DNA of 64,000 nt, from contig NZ_JBGEDP010000001.1 in NCBI RefSeq assembly GCF_041206865.1, positions 3,472,001 to 3,536,000 of the forward strand, given 5' to 3'. A program made the position numbers and the translations under genes. This document shows, piece by piece, positions 17,754-26,197 of this stretch (its first letter is position 1; each line of letters starts with the position of its first letter). This DNA comes from Mycobacterium sp. HUMS_12744610. GTDB taxonomy: Bacteria > Actinomycetota > Actinomycetes > Mycobacteriales > Mycobacteriaceae. The notes under the pieces are model-generated. The model was not told the DNA's origin and did not search any database. It worked only from the letters and a program-made list of their open reading frames with translations.

Positions 17754-17827
17754 GCCCTCGTATCCCAACTGGCAGAGGAAACGGACTCAAAACCCGTCCA
17801 GTGTGGGTTCGAATCCCACCGAGGGCA
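17754..17827 (+). tRNA. tRNA-Leu (CAA), short variable loop
   Basis: A 74-nt cloverleaf. The acceptor stem GCCCTCG pairs with CGAGGGC at the 3' end. The D arm contains GG in its loop. The anticodon arm is ACGGA-CTCAAAA-CCCGT, giving anticodon CAA with U33 and one mismatch at 31-39. The T arm is GTGGG-TTCGAAT-CCCAC and the discriminator is A73. CCA is not encoded. The variable region is only CCAGT (5 nt), whereas bacterial tRNA-Leu normally has a long variable arm. Confidence 0.88.
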
Positions 17828-17886
17828 CGCAGCCACCGAAGCGTTCGCGCTGGGCTTTTGCCCGGCACGACGGCTAGGCTTCGATC

Positions 17887-19218
17887 GTGGTGCCCAACAA
17901 CTGCGGCGCTCCACGCCCGACGGACGTGACGTCGCGACGCCCGGACTGCGTGGCCGCGGTGCGGGCGCAGAACCATGACCGCAGCCGGCACTACGCCGAC
18001 AGCGCGGCTCGCCGCGCGCGTGTGCTCAACATCACCGCCTGGCTGGCCGTGCTGGTCACCGTGAGCTTCCTGCTCGTGCAGGTGCTCGCGGGTGTGTGGG
18101 CCTGGCAGTTCAGCGCGACCAACATCGCCGCCGCCACCGTCTTCGCGTTCGTGCCGTGGCTGCACCGCTTCGGCGAACTGGTTGCGCCGCTTACCTTTAT
18201 CGGCGCCGCCTACGTATCGATCTTCGCCAGCTGCTGGGACGTGGGCACCGGTTCGGGCTCTCAGTTCTTCTACCTCGTCGCGGCCTGCCTGGTGGTGCTG
18301 ATGCTGGGCACCGAGCACATCGTGCTGGCCTCGGGCCTGGCCGCGGTCGCCGCCGGCCTGATCATCGCGCTGCAGTTCCTCGTCCCCGACTACACCGGGT
18401 TGCAGCCCGTCTGGGCGCAGTCGACGGGCTTCGTCATCACGACCGTCTCCGCCGTGGTGATGGTGGTCGTGACGATCTGGTTCGCCCTGCGCGACACCGC
18501 CCGCGCCGAAGCCGCCATGGAGGCCCAGTACCAACGCTCCGAGGCGCTGCTGACCAACATGCTGCCCGCCAGCATCGCCGACCGGCTCAAGGAGCCCGAA
18601 CACGGCATCATCGCCGACAAGTTCGAGGACGCCTCGGTCCTTTTCGCCGACATCGTCGGCTTCACCGAGCGCGCCAGCAACACCGCGCCGGCCGACCTGG
18701 TGCGCTTCCTGGACCGGCTGTACAGCGCCTTCGACGCGCTGGTGGACAAGCACGGGCTGGAGAAGATCAAAGTCAGCGGCGACTCCTACATGGTGGTGAG
18801 CGGGGTCCCCCGGCCACGGCCCGATCACGTTCGAGCCCTGGCGGATTTCGCGCTCGACATGGTCGCCGTCGCCGCCGGGATGAAAGATCCGCACGGCATG
18901 CCCGTGCCGCTGCGGATGGGCCTGTCCTGCGGCCCCGTCGTCGCCGGCGTGGTGGGTTCGCGCCGGTTCTTCTACGACGTGTGGGGCGACGCGGTCAACG
19001 TCGCGTCCCGGATGGAGTCCACCGACTCCGTGGGACGAATTCAGGTGCCCCACTCGGTCTACGAACGCCTCGAGGACGAGTTCGTGTTCCAGGAGCGCGG
19101 GTACGTCGACGTCAAGGGCAAGGGCGTCATGCGCACGTGGTATCTCGTCGGCCGCAGGGCCTCGGCCGCCGAGTCCGGCAATGTTCTTGCGGAGGAATCA
19201 CACTCGGCGCGCGTGTAA
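17887..19218 (+). CDS. cya: membrane-bound class III adenylyl cyclase (Rv1625c/Cya)
   Basis: Makes cAMP from ATP at the inner membrane. It has 443 residues, the same length as M. tuberculosis Rv1625c. Six membrane helices span about 48-200, then a linker, then a cyclase homology domain at about 245-430. All catalytic positions are present: metal-binding D255 (FADIVGF) and D299 (VSGDSYMVV), adenine-selecting K295 and D364 (YDVWGD), and transition-state N371 and R375 (VNVASRME). It works as a homodimer resembling a mammalian cyclase half. The start is GTG at 17887. It is followed after 47 bp by an HdeD-like membrane protein gene in the same direction. Confidence 0.95.
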   Translation: MVPNNCGAPRPTDVTSRRPDCVAAVRAQNHDRSRHYADSAARRARVLNITAWLAVLVTVSFLLVQVLAGVWAWQFSATNIAAATVFAFVPWLHRFGELVAPLTFIGAAYVSIFASCWDVGTGSGSQFFYLVAACLVVLMLGTEHIVLASGLAAVAAGLIIALQFLVPDYTGLQPVWAQSTGFVITTVSAVVMVVVTIWFALRDTARAEAAMEAQYQRSEALLTNMLPASIADRLKEPEHGIIADKFEDASVLFADIVGFTERASNTAPADLVRFLDRLYSAFDALVDKHGLEKIKVSGDSYMVVSGVPRPRPDHVRALADFALDMVAVAAGMKDPHGMPVPLRMGLSCGPVVAGVVGSRRFFYDVWGDAVNVASRMESTDSVGRIQVPHSVYERLEDEFVFQERGYVDVKGKGVMRTWYLVGRRASAAESGNVLAEESHSARV

Positions 19219-19265
19219 CCCGCAATGCCCTATCCCCGGGCCTTTGTTTGTGTCACACTGCGGCC

Positions 19266-19850
19266 ATGCAAACCACTCCTGGAACCACTCCCGTTCCGAG
19301 CTTGTTGCCGCATCTGTGGAAGTCGACGCTGATATCCGGGCTTCTGTCGCTGGTCGTCGGTGGTCTGATCCTGGCGTGGCCGGGCAGGACCATCCTATTG
19401 GCCGCCATCCTCTTCGGCATCTATCTGCTGGTCACCGGCATCGCCCAGGTGATCTTCGCGTTCAGCCTGCACGTGTCGGCCGGGAGCCGGATTTTGCTGT
19501 TCATCAGCGGGGCGGCGTCGCTGATCCTCGCGGTGCTGGCGTTCCGTCACTTCGGAAAAGACGATCTGACCGCGATTCTGTTGCTGGCCATCTGGATTGG
19601 CATAGGTTTCATCTTCCGCGGTGTCGCCACGACGATTTCGGCGATCAGCGACCCGGGCCTGCCCGGGCGGGCGTGGTCGATCTTCGTTGGCGTGATCAGC
19701 CTTCTGGCCGGCATCGTCGTACTGGCTTCGCCGTTCGCGTCGATCGTCACACTGGCGATCGTGGTCGGTGTGTGGTTCGTGGTCATCGGCGTGTTCGAGA
19801 TCGTGTCATCGTTCCGCATCCGCAAGGCGTCGAAGAACCTCGGCGCATGA
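19266..19850 (+). CDS. HdeD-family membrane protein (Rv1624c-like)
   Basis: Protein of 194 residues with six hydrophobic helices in three pairs, typical of the HdeD (DUF308) family: SGLLSLVVGGLILAWPG and ISLLAGIVVLASPFASI are the repeated helix-Pro units. E. coli HdeD is linked to acid stress; the mycobacterial role is unknown. It sits between the adenylyl cyclase and cydABDC genes, all on the plus strand, but 96 bp with a palindrome separate it from cydA. It may be cotranscribed with the cyclase. Confidence 0.88.
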   Translation: MQTTPGTTPVPSLLPHLWKSTLISGLLSLVVGGLILAWPGRTILLAAILFGIYLLVTGIAQVIFAFSLHVSAGSRILLFISGAASLILAVLAFRHFGKDDLTAILLLAIWIGIGFIFRGVATTISAISDPGLPGRAWSIFVGVISLLAGIVVLASPFASIVTLAIVVGVWFVVIGVFEIVSSFRIRKASKNLGA

Positions 19851-19889
19851 CAGTGGCACCGAGTGCCGATGGCGCCGGAACAACCGGGC

Positions 19890-19906
19890 TACTACACTCC
19901 GTAGTA
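19890..19906. promoter_or_regulatory. 17-bp inverted repeat upstream of cydA
   Basis: TACTAC-ACTCC-GTAGTA is a perfect 6-5-6 inverted repeat ending 40 bp before the cydA ATG. Size and symmetry fit a dimeric repressor of the TetR or GntR type. It does not match the cAMP-receptor consensus. The regulator is unknown. Confidence 0.5.
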
Positions 19907-19946
19907 ATACGGTTGACCGGCCCCCATCCTCCCGGGAGATGAATGC

Positions 19947-21410
19947 ATGAACGTCGTCGACATTTCGCGGTGGCAGTTCGGCATCACCACCGTCTACCAC
20001 TTCATCTTCGTGCCGCTCACCATCGGCCTGGCCCCGCTGATCGCCGTGATGCAGACGGTGTGGGTGGCCACCGGCAACACCGCGTGGTATCGCCTCACGA
20101 AATTCTTCGGCAAGCTGTTCTTGATCAATTTCGCCATCGGCGTGGCGACCGGGATCGTCCAGGAATTCCAGTTCGGCATGAACTGGTCGGAGTACTCGCG
20201 TTTCGTCGGTGACATCTTCGGCGCTCCCCTGGCGATGGAGGGCCTGTTCGCGTTCTTCTTCGAGTCCACCTTCATCGGGTTGTGGATCTTCGGCTGGAAC
20301 CGGCTGCCCAAGCTGGTCCACCTGGCCTGCATCTGGATCGTGGCGTTCGGTGTCAACGCGTCCGCGTTCTTCATCATCGTGGCGAATTCGTTCATGCAGC
20401 ACCCGGTCGGCGCGCACTACAACCCGGTGACCAAACGCGCCGAGCTCGACAGCATCGGCGCGCTGTTGTCGAACAACACTGCGCGCTCGGCGTTCACCCA
20501 TGTCGTCACCGGCTCACTGCTGACGGCGGGCACGTTCGTCGCCGCCGTCAGCGCGTGGTGGCTGGTCCGTTCGCGCAACGGCGCACCGGGCGACGTGGAC
20601 ACCCCGGCGTCTCGCGCCGCGATGTTCCGCCCGGCCGCGATCCTGGGCTGCTGGGTGGTGCTGGTCGCCACGGTCGGCCTGTTCCTCACCGGGGACCGCC
20701 AGGGCAAACTGATGTTCGTCCAGCAACCGATGAAGATGGCGTCGGCGGAATCGTTGTGCGACACCGAAACCGATCCCGACTTCTCCGTCCTCACGGTGGG
20801 CAGACACAACAACTGCGACGCCGTCAAGGGCGTGATCCAGCTTCCTTACCTGCTGCCGATCCTGGCCCAGGGCCGGGCCGAGGGCGTCACCCTGCAGGGG
20901 GTGCGCAACATCCAGCAGGACTACCAGCACCGGTTCGGGCCGAACGACTACCGGCCCAACATGTTCGTCACGTACTGGGCGTTCCGCGCGATGATCGGGC
21001 TGCTGGCGATCCCGGTGCTGTTCGCGTTGGCGGTGCTTTGGTTGACCCGCGGTGGCCGCAATCCCGATCAGCGGTGGCTCTCGCGGCTGGCGCTGGTGAC
21101 GATTCCCACCCCGTTCCTGGCCAACGCGGCGGGGTGGGTGTTCACCGAGATGGGCCGCCAGCCGTGGATCGTCGCACCCAACCCGACCGGTGACCAGCAG
21201 GTGCGGTTCACCGTCGGCCAGGCGGTCTCGCATCACGCCCCCGCCATGGTGGTCACCTCGTTGGTGACGTTCACGCTGGTCTACGGGGTCCTTGCGGTGG
21301 GCTGGTTCTGGTTGCTGAAACGTTACGTCACCGAGGGCCCGCTGGAGCACGACGCCGAACCGGCGCCGCCCGGCGCGGACGAGGTGGCACCGTTGTCTTT
21401 TGCCTACTGA
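19947..21410 (+). CDS. cydA: cytochrome bd oxidase subunit I
   Basis: Catalytic subunit of the bd-type quinol oxidase in the inner membrane, reducing O2 to water at high affinity. It has 487 residues and about nine helices. Haem ligands H18 (TVYHF) and E98 (LAMEGLF) are visible, as is the GRQPW motif in the TEMGRQPWIV segment near the C-terminus. The Q-loop is of the short type. GGGAG lies just before the ATG. It is the first gene of cydABDC. Expression in mycobacteria rises when the bc1-aa3 branch is blocked or oxygen falls. An inverted repeat lies upstream. Confidence 0.97.
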   Translation: MNVVDISRWQFGITTVYHFIFVPLTIGLAPLIAVMQTVWVATGNTAWYRLTKFFGKLFLINFAIGVATGIVQEFQFGMNWSEYSRFVGDIFGAPLAMEGLFAFFFESTFIGLWIFGWNRLPKLVHLACIWIVAFGVNASAFFIIVANSFMQHPVGAHYNPVTKRAELDSIGALLSNNTARSAFTHVVTGSLLTAGTFVAAVSAWWLVRSRNGAPGDVDTPASRAAMFRPAAILGCWVVLVATVGLFLTGDRQGKLMFVQQPMKMASAESLCDTETDPDFSVLTVGRHNNCDAVKGVIQLPYLLPILAQGRAEGVTLQGVRNIQQDYQHRFGPNDYRPNMFVTYWAFRAMIGLLAIPVLFALAVLWLTRGGRNPDQRWLSRLALVTIPTPFLANAAGWVFTEMGRQPWIVAPNPTGDQQVRFTVGQAVSHHAPAMVVTSLVTFTLVYGVLAVGWFWLLKRYVTEGPLEHDAEPAPPGADEVAPLSFAY

Positions 21411-21459
21411 GGTGCCTACCGGGGCGTCGACGGGGTCGGGTTCGGAAGGGAGCTGATCG

Positions 21460-22500
21460 GTGGGTCTGCAAGAGTTGTGGTTCGGCGCCATCGCCGCGTT
21501 GTTTCTCGGTTTCTTCATTCTCGAGGGCTTCGACTTCGGCGTCGGCATGTTGATGGAGCCATTCGCCCGCGTCGGCATCGGCGACCCCGAACTGCACCGC
21601 CGCGCGGCCCTGAACACCATCGGGCCGGTGTGGGACGGCAACGAGGTGTGGCTGATCACCGGCGGCGCGGCGATGTTCGCCGCGTTCCCCGGGTGGTATG
21701 CCACCTTGTTCTCCACCCTGTACCTGCCGCTGCTGGCCATCCTGGTCGGCATGATCGTGCGCTCGGTCGCGATCGAGTGGCGGGGCAAGATCGACGACAC
21801 GCGCTGGCGGGTCTGGGCCGATCTGGGTATCGCGGCCGGGTCCTGGCTGCCCGCCGTGTTGTGGGGCGTGGCGTTCGCGATCCTGGTGCGCGGGCTTCCG
21901 GTGGACGCCGCCGGCCGGGTAAACCTGTCGATCACCGACGTGCTCAACCCCTACACGCTTTTCGGCGGGCTGGCCACGGCTGGACTGTTCGCGTTCTACG
22001 GCGCGGTATTCGTGGCGCTGAAGACCTCCGGAACCATGCGCGACGACGCCCACCGGTTCGCGGTGTGGCTGTCGCTTCCGGTGACCGCACTGGTCGGGGG
22101 CTTCGGCCTGTGGACCCAGCTGGCCTACGGCAAGAGCTGGACGTGGCTGGTGCTGGCGGCCGCGGTGGTCGCCCAACTGGCGGCGGTGGGCCTGGTGTGG
22201 CGCCGTGTTTCCGACGGCTGGGCGTTCGCCTGCGTCGCGGCGGTCGTTGCCGCCGTGGTGGTCCTGTTGTTCGGCGCGCTGTATCCGAACCTGGTGCCCT
22301 CGACGCTGAACAGGCAATGGAGCGTGACGATCTACAACGCCTCGTCCACCCCCTACACGCTCAAGATCATGACGTGGGTGACGGTGTTCATGCTGCCCTT
22401 GACGCTGGTATACCAGGCGTGGACGTATTGGGTTTTCCGGCAACGGATTTCGGCTGAGCGGATACCGGCGTCCATCGGCCTGGCGAGGCGCGGCTCCTGA
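21460..22500 (+). CDS. cydB: cytochrome bd oxidase subunit II
   Basis: Partner of CydA in the bd oxidase, 346 residues with about eight to nine helices. It has the family N-terminus (ELWFGAIAALFLGFFILEGFDFGVGM) and the loop motif GPVWDGNEVWLI. The start is GTG at 21460, with GGAAGGGAG ahead of it. It lies 49 bp after cydA. Its TGA at 22498-22500 overlaps a possible CTG start of cydD. Confidence 0.97.
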   Translation: MGLQELWFGAIAALFLGFFILEGFDFGVGMLMEPFARVGIGDPELHRRAALNTIGPVWDGNEVWLITGGAAMFAAFPGWYATLFSTLYLPLLAILVGMIVRSVAIEWRGKIDDTRWRVWADLGIAAGSWLPAVLWGVAFAILVRGLPVDAAGRVNLSITDVLNPYTLFGGLATAGLFAFYGAVFVALKTSGTMRDDAHRFAVWLSLPVTALVGGFGLWTQLAYGKSWTWLVLAAAVVAQLAAVGLVWRRVSDGWAFACVAAVVAAVVVLLFGALYPNLVPSTLNRQWSVTIYNASSTPYTLKIMTWVTVFMLPLTLVYQAWTYWVFRQRISAERIPASIGLARRGS

Positions 22501-22565
22501 GCGCGAACGACGCGCAAACCACCAGGGGGCCGCTGGACCCGCGACTGTGGCGGGCATCGGGCGCG

Positions 22566-24176
22566 GTGCGCCGCTACCTGGTCGCCGCGGTGGGCTGTGG
22601 CGTGGTGATCTCGGCCTGCGCGGTCGGCTCGGCGATCGTGCTGGGGCACCTCGTCGCCCGCGCGGTGGCCCACCCCCCGCCCGGACTGCGCGGCTGGCTG
22701 GGCCCGTTGTCGGCCCTGGCCGCGCTGTGGGCGGTGCGCGCCGTGACGCACTGGCTGCAGGCGCGGCTGGGCCAACGGGGAGCCAGCGCGGTCATCGCCG
22801 ATCTCAACGGCCAGGTGCTGGCGGCGGTCACCGCCCGCCCGCCGGCCGAACTCGCCGCGCAGCGCGACGACGCCGCGGTGGTGGTCACGCGCGGTCTCGA
22901 CGGCGTGCGCCCGTACTTCACCGGATACCTGCCCACGCTGGTGCTCGCCGGGATCCTGACGCCGGCGACCGTGGCCGTGATCGCCTGCTACGACCTGAAA
23001 TCAACGGTGATCGTGGTGATCACCCTGCCCCTGATACCGCTTTTCATGGTGCTGATCGGGCTGGCGACCGCGGAGCGGTCGGCGGCGGCGCTGACGGCCA
23101 TGACGACGCTGCAGGCGCGGCTGCTGGACCTGATCGCCGGGATCCCGACGCTGCGGGCGCTGGGCCGCGCCACGGGCCCCGAACACCGGATCGCCGAACT
23201 GGCCGCCGCCCACCGTCGGTCGGCGATGGCGACGCTACGGATCGCGTTCCTCTCGGCGCTGGTGCTCGAATTGCTGGCCACGCTGGGGGTGGCGCTGATC
23301 GCCGTCGGGATCGGCCTGCGGCTGGTGTTCGGGGAGATGTCGCTGGCCACCGGGCTGACCGTGCTGCTGCTCGCGCCGGACGTGTACTGGCCGCTGCGTC
23401 GCATCGGCGTGGAATTCCACGCCGCCCAGGACGGCCGGGCCGCCGCCGACCGGGCATTCGCGCTCATCGGCGAACCGGAGGCCGCGACGCCGCGGCACCG
23501 CACCGTGGCCGCGCGCGGCGCCGAGATTCGCCTGGAAAACCTCAGCGTCACCGGCCGTGACGGTCGCGCGCCGTGCGACCTGACCGCCGTGCTCGAACCC
23601 GGCCGCGTGACGGTGCTGACGGGACGCAACGGGGCCGGCAAGAGCACCACGCTGCAGGCGATCGCCGGCCTGACGCCGCCGTCGTCGGGCCGCGTCACCG
23701 TGGCCGGGGTCGACGTCGCCGACCTCGAACCGGGCGCGTGGTGGCGGCAGCTGTCCTGGCTGCCGCAGCGACCGGTATTGGTCCCGGGTACCGTCGCCGA
23801 CAACCTGGACCTGTTCGGCCCGCTGGCCGATCGCGACGCCGCTTGCGCCGCAGCGGCTTTCGACACCGTGCTGGCCGAGCTGCCCGACGGGGTGAACACC
23901 GTGCTCGGGCGCGGGGGCGTCGGGCTGTCCCTGGGGCAGCGGCAGCGGCTGGGGCTCGCGCGAGCGCTCGGGTCGGCGGCGCCATTGCTGCTGCTCGACG
24001 AACCGACCGCGCACCTGGACGCCCGCACCGAGGCGCTCGTGCTGCGCGCCATCGTCGACCGGGCGCGCGCCGGCGCGACCGTGGTGGTCGTCGGCCACCG
24101 CGAGCCCGTCGTGGCCGTCGGGGACCGGGTCGTCGAGGTCGCCGCCGCGACCGGGGTGCGGTATGCGGCAGTCTGA
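22566..24176 (+). CDS. cydD: CydD, ABC exporter subunit for cytochrome bd assembly
   Basis: Half-transporter of 536 residues that forms the CydDC heterodimer needed to assemble cytochrome bd; the E. coli pair is linked to thiol and haem handling. The membrane domain covers about 1-300. The ATPase domain covers about 320-536, with Walker A GRNGAGKST, the LSLGQRQRLGLARAL signature and LLLLDEPTAHLD. GTG at 22566 is the first ordinary start. However, conserved-looking sequence (RGPLDPRLWRASGAVRRYL) begins upstream in frame, where the only start-like codon is CTG at 22497, overlapping the cydB stop. Confidence 0.93.
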   Translation: MRRYLVAAVGCGVVISACAVGSAIVLGHLVARAVAHPPPGLRGWLGPLSALAALWAVRAVTHWLQARLGQRGASAVIADLNGQVLAAVTARPPAELAAQRDDAAVVVTRGLDGVRPYFTGYLPTLVLAGILTPATVAVIACYDLKSTVIVVITLPLIPLFMVLIGLATAERSAAALTAMTTLQARLLDLIAGIPTLRALGRATGPEHRIAELAAAHRRSAMATLRIAFLSALVLELLATLGVALIAVGIGLRLVFGEMSLATGLTVLLLAPDVYWPLRRIGVEFHAAQDGRAAADRAFALIGEPEAATPRHRTVAARGAEIRLENLSVTGRDGRAPCDLTAVLEPGRVTVLTGRNGAGKSTTLQAIAGLTPPSSGRVTVAGVDVADLEPGAWWRQLSWLPQRPVLVPGTVADNLDLFGPLADRDAACAAAAFDTVLAELPDGVNTVLGRGGVGLSLGQRQRLGLARALGSAAPLLLLDEPTAHLDARTEALVLRAIVDRARAGATVVVVGHREPVVAVGDRVVEVAAATGVRYAAV

Positions 24177-25824
24177 CCCGCTCCCCGCCGCCCTGCGCCT
24201 GTTGCGTCCGCGGCTGCCCCGCGTGCTGGCGGCGATCGGGCTGGGCGTGCTGTCGCTGGGCAGCGCGCTGGCCCTGGCCGGTGTCTCGGCGTGGCTGATC
24301 ACCCGGGCCTGGCAGATGCCGCCGGTGCTGGACCTGTCGATCGCGGTGGTGGCGGTGCGCACGTTCGCGATCTCGCGGGGCTTGCTCCACTACTGCGAGC
24401 GGCTGGCCACCCACGACACCGCGCTGCGCGCCGCGGGCACCGCCCGGACGCAGATCTATCGCCGGCTGGCCCGGGGGCCGGCCGGCGCCGCCGCACGGTT
24501 GTCCAGCGGCGAGCTGGTGGCGCGCGTGGGCGCCGATGTCGACGAACTGGCCGACGTGCTGGTACGCGCGCTGGTGCCGATCGGCGTCGCGGCGGTGCTC
24601 GCAGTAGCCGCGACCGCGGTAATCGCGGCCATCTCCCCGGCGGCGGCGGCGGTGCTGGCAGTCTGCCTGCTGTTCGCGGGCGTGCTGGCGCCCCGGCTGG
24701 CCGGCCGGGCAGCGGCCACCCGGGAGGAGCTCGCCCGCCGGCACCATGCCCGGCGTGACGCGTCGGCGATGCTCGCGCTCGAGCATGCGCCGGAGCTGCG
24801 TGTCGCCGGCGCGCTGGGCGGGGTGATCGCCGAGTCGCAGCGCCGCCAGCGCGCGTGGGGCGATGCCCTGGATGCCGCGGCCCGCCCGGCCGCGATTGCC
24901 GAGGCGATGCCCACCGTCGCGATCGGGGTCAGCGTGCTCGGCGCGGTGGCGGCCGGCATCGGCCTGGCCCCCTCGGTCGCACCGACCACCCTGGCGGTGC
25001 TGATGTTGTTGCCGCTGTCGGCCTTCGAGGCGACGACACCGCTGCCGGCCGCCGCCGTGCAGCTGACGCGGTCGCGGATCGCCGCGCGGCGCCTGCTCGA
25101 CCTGACGCCAGAGGCTGCGACCGGACCCGCGCGGGCCGCGGAGCCGCCCCCGGCCGGCACCGGCCGGTTGTCAGCCGCCGTCCGGTGCGGTCACTCTGAT
25201 GCGGCGGGGCCGGGCGGGATCGAGCTCGACCTGCCGCCTGGCTCCCGGTTGGCCGTCACCGGTCCCAGCGGTTCGGGGAAGACGACGCTGCTGATGACGC
25301 TGGCCGGGCTGCTGCCCCCGCTGGAGGGCCGGGTGCTGCTGGACGGAACAGACCTGCGCCGGTTCGACGACGACCGACTACCCCGTGCCGTCAGCTTTTT
25401 CGCCGAGGACGCGCACGTGTTCGCCACCACCGTCCGGGACAACCTGCTGGTGGCCCGCGGCGACTGCGGCGACGACCAGCTGACGGCGGCGCTGGATGCC
25501 GTCGGGCTCGGAGCGTGGCTGGCCGGTCTGCCCGACGGCCTGTCCACGGTGCTGACCGGGGGCGCCCAGGCGCTGTCGGCGGGCCAGCGCAGGCGGTTGC
25601 TGCTGGCGCGGGCGGTGATCTCACCCGCCCGGATCGTCCTGCTCGACGAGCCCACCGAGCATCTCGACGCGGCGGACGCGGGCCGGCTACTGGAGGACCT
25701 GCTCGGCGGCGACGGTCACGGCCTGTTCGCAGCGGCGCGGACCGTGGTCGTGGCCACCCACCACCTGCCCGCGGGCGTGGACTGCCTGCAACTGCACATC
25801 GAACCTGCCGCACGGACCAGTTGA
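24163..25824 (+). CDS. cydC: CydC, ABC exporter subunit for cytochrome bd assembly
   Basis: Second half of the CydDC exporter, 553 residues. It has an N-terminal six-helix membrane domain. The ATPase domain (about 330-553) has Walker A GPSGSGKTT, the LSAGQRRRLLLARAV signature, Walker B IVLLDEPTEHLD and a His-switch THH. The ATG overlaps the end of cydD by 14 bp, which indicates translational coupling. The operon ends here; the next gene begins 373 bp later. Confidence 0.95.
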   Translation: MRQSDPLPAALRLLRPRLPRVLAAIGLGVLSLGSALALAGVSAWLITRAWQMPPVLDLSIAVVAVRTFAISRGLLHYCERLATHDTALRAAGTARTQIYRRLARGPAGAAARLSSGELVARVGADVDELADVLVRALVPIGVAAVLAVAATAVIAAISPAAAAVLAVCLLFAGVLAPRLAGRAAATREELARRHHARRDASAMLALEHAPELRVAGALGGVIAESQRRQRAWGDALDAAARPAAIAEAMPTVAIGVSVLGAVAAGIGLAPSVAPTTLAVLMLLPLSAFEATTPLPAAAVQLTRSRIAARRLLDLTPEAATGPARAAEPPPAGTGRLSAAVRCGHSDAAGPGGIELDLPPGSRLAVTGPSGSGKTTLLMTLAGLLPPLEGRVLLDGTDLRRFDDDRLPRAVSFFAEDAHVFATTVRDNLLVARGDCGDDQLTAALDAVGLGAWLAGLPDGLSTVLTGGAQALSAGQRRRLLLARAVISPARIVLLDEPTEHLDAADAGRLLEDLLGGDGHGLFAAARTVVVATHHLPAGVDCLQLHIEPAARTS

Positions 25825-26197
25825 TCCGCGCCGCCATCGCGCCCGGGCACGTCCCACGCGCTTGCGGGCAACGACGTCCCGCCGGGCAGGGCGATGCCCG
25901 AAACCGTTGTGGTCATAAGTTAGTTCGTCGAACTCGGGACCGATCACCGCAAGGACGACGCGTTGCTGCGCGAGTTTGCCGGCGCAGCAACCTCGGTGCG
26001 TACCACTACGGATCTGCGACACCTCGGCGCATCAGCGTGTCGGAAGTCGTGGTTCAGCGCAATAGTCTGCACCGCAGCATTTTTCGATGCAGTTACTCAA
26101 GCGGAACGCGCAGAGGTCCTGGCTATTGCGGCGTTGGCTTGTAGATTTTCGTCTAGCCACTGCAGGAAGTCCACGCCCGCAACAATCAGGAGGCCTT
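25825..26197 (+). other. 373-bp intergenic region upstream of formamidase
   Basis: No convincing gene is seen. It contains a perfect 6-1-6 palindrome AGTTCGTCGAACT at 25922-25934, a possible operator. A -10-like TAGATT at 26142-26147 would give a leader of about 44 nt for the formamidase gene. AGGAGG lies just before its GTG. Base composition is less GC-rich than the flanking genes, as expected for regulatory or recently joined DNA. Confidence 0.5.

Noticed and set aside
25716..25916. Short minus-strand frame across the cydC end and intergenic region
   Set aside because: It overlaps the conserved end of cydC and matches no family I know. Its apparent start lacks a ribosome-binding site.
25922..25934. 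LexA (SOS) box
   Set aside because: The palindrome has the order GTTCG-T-CGAAC, whereas the mycobacterial SOS box is TCGAAC, four bases, GTTCGA. Arm order and spacing do not fit.
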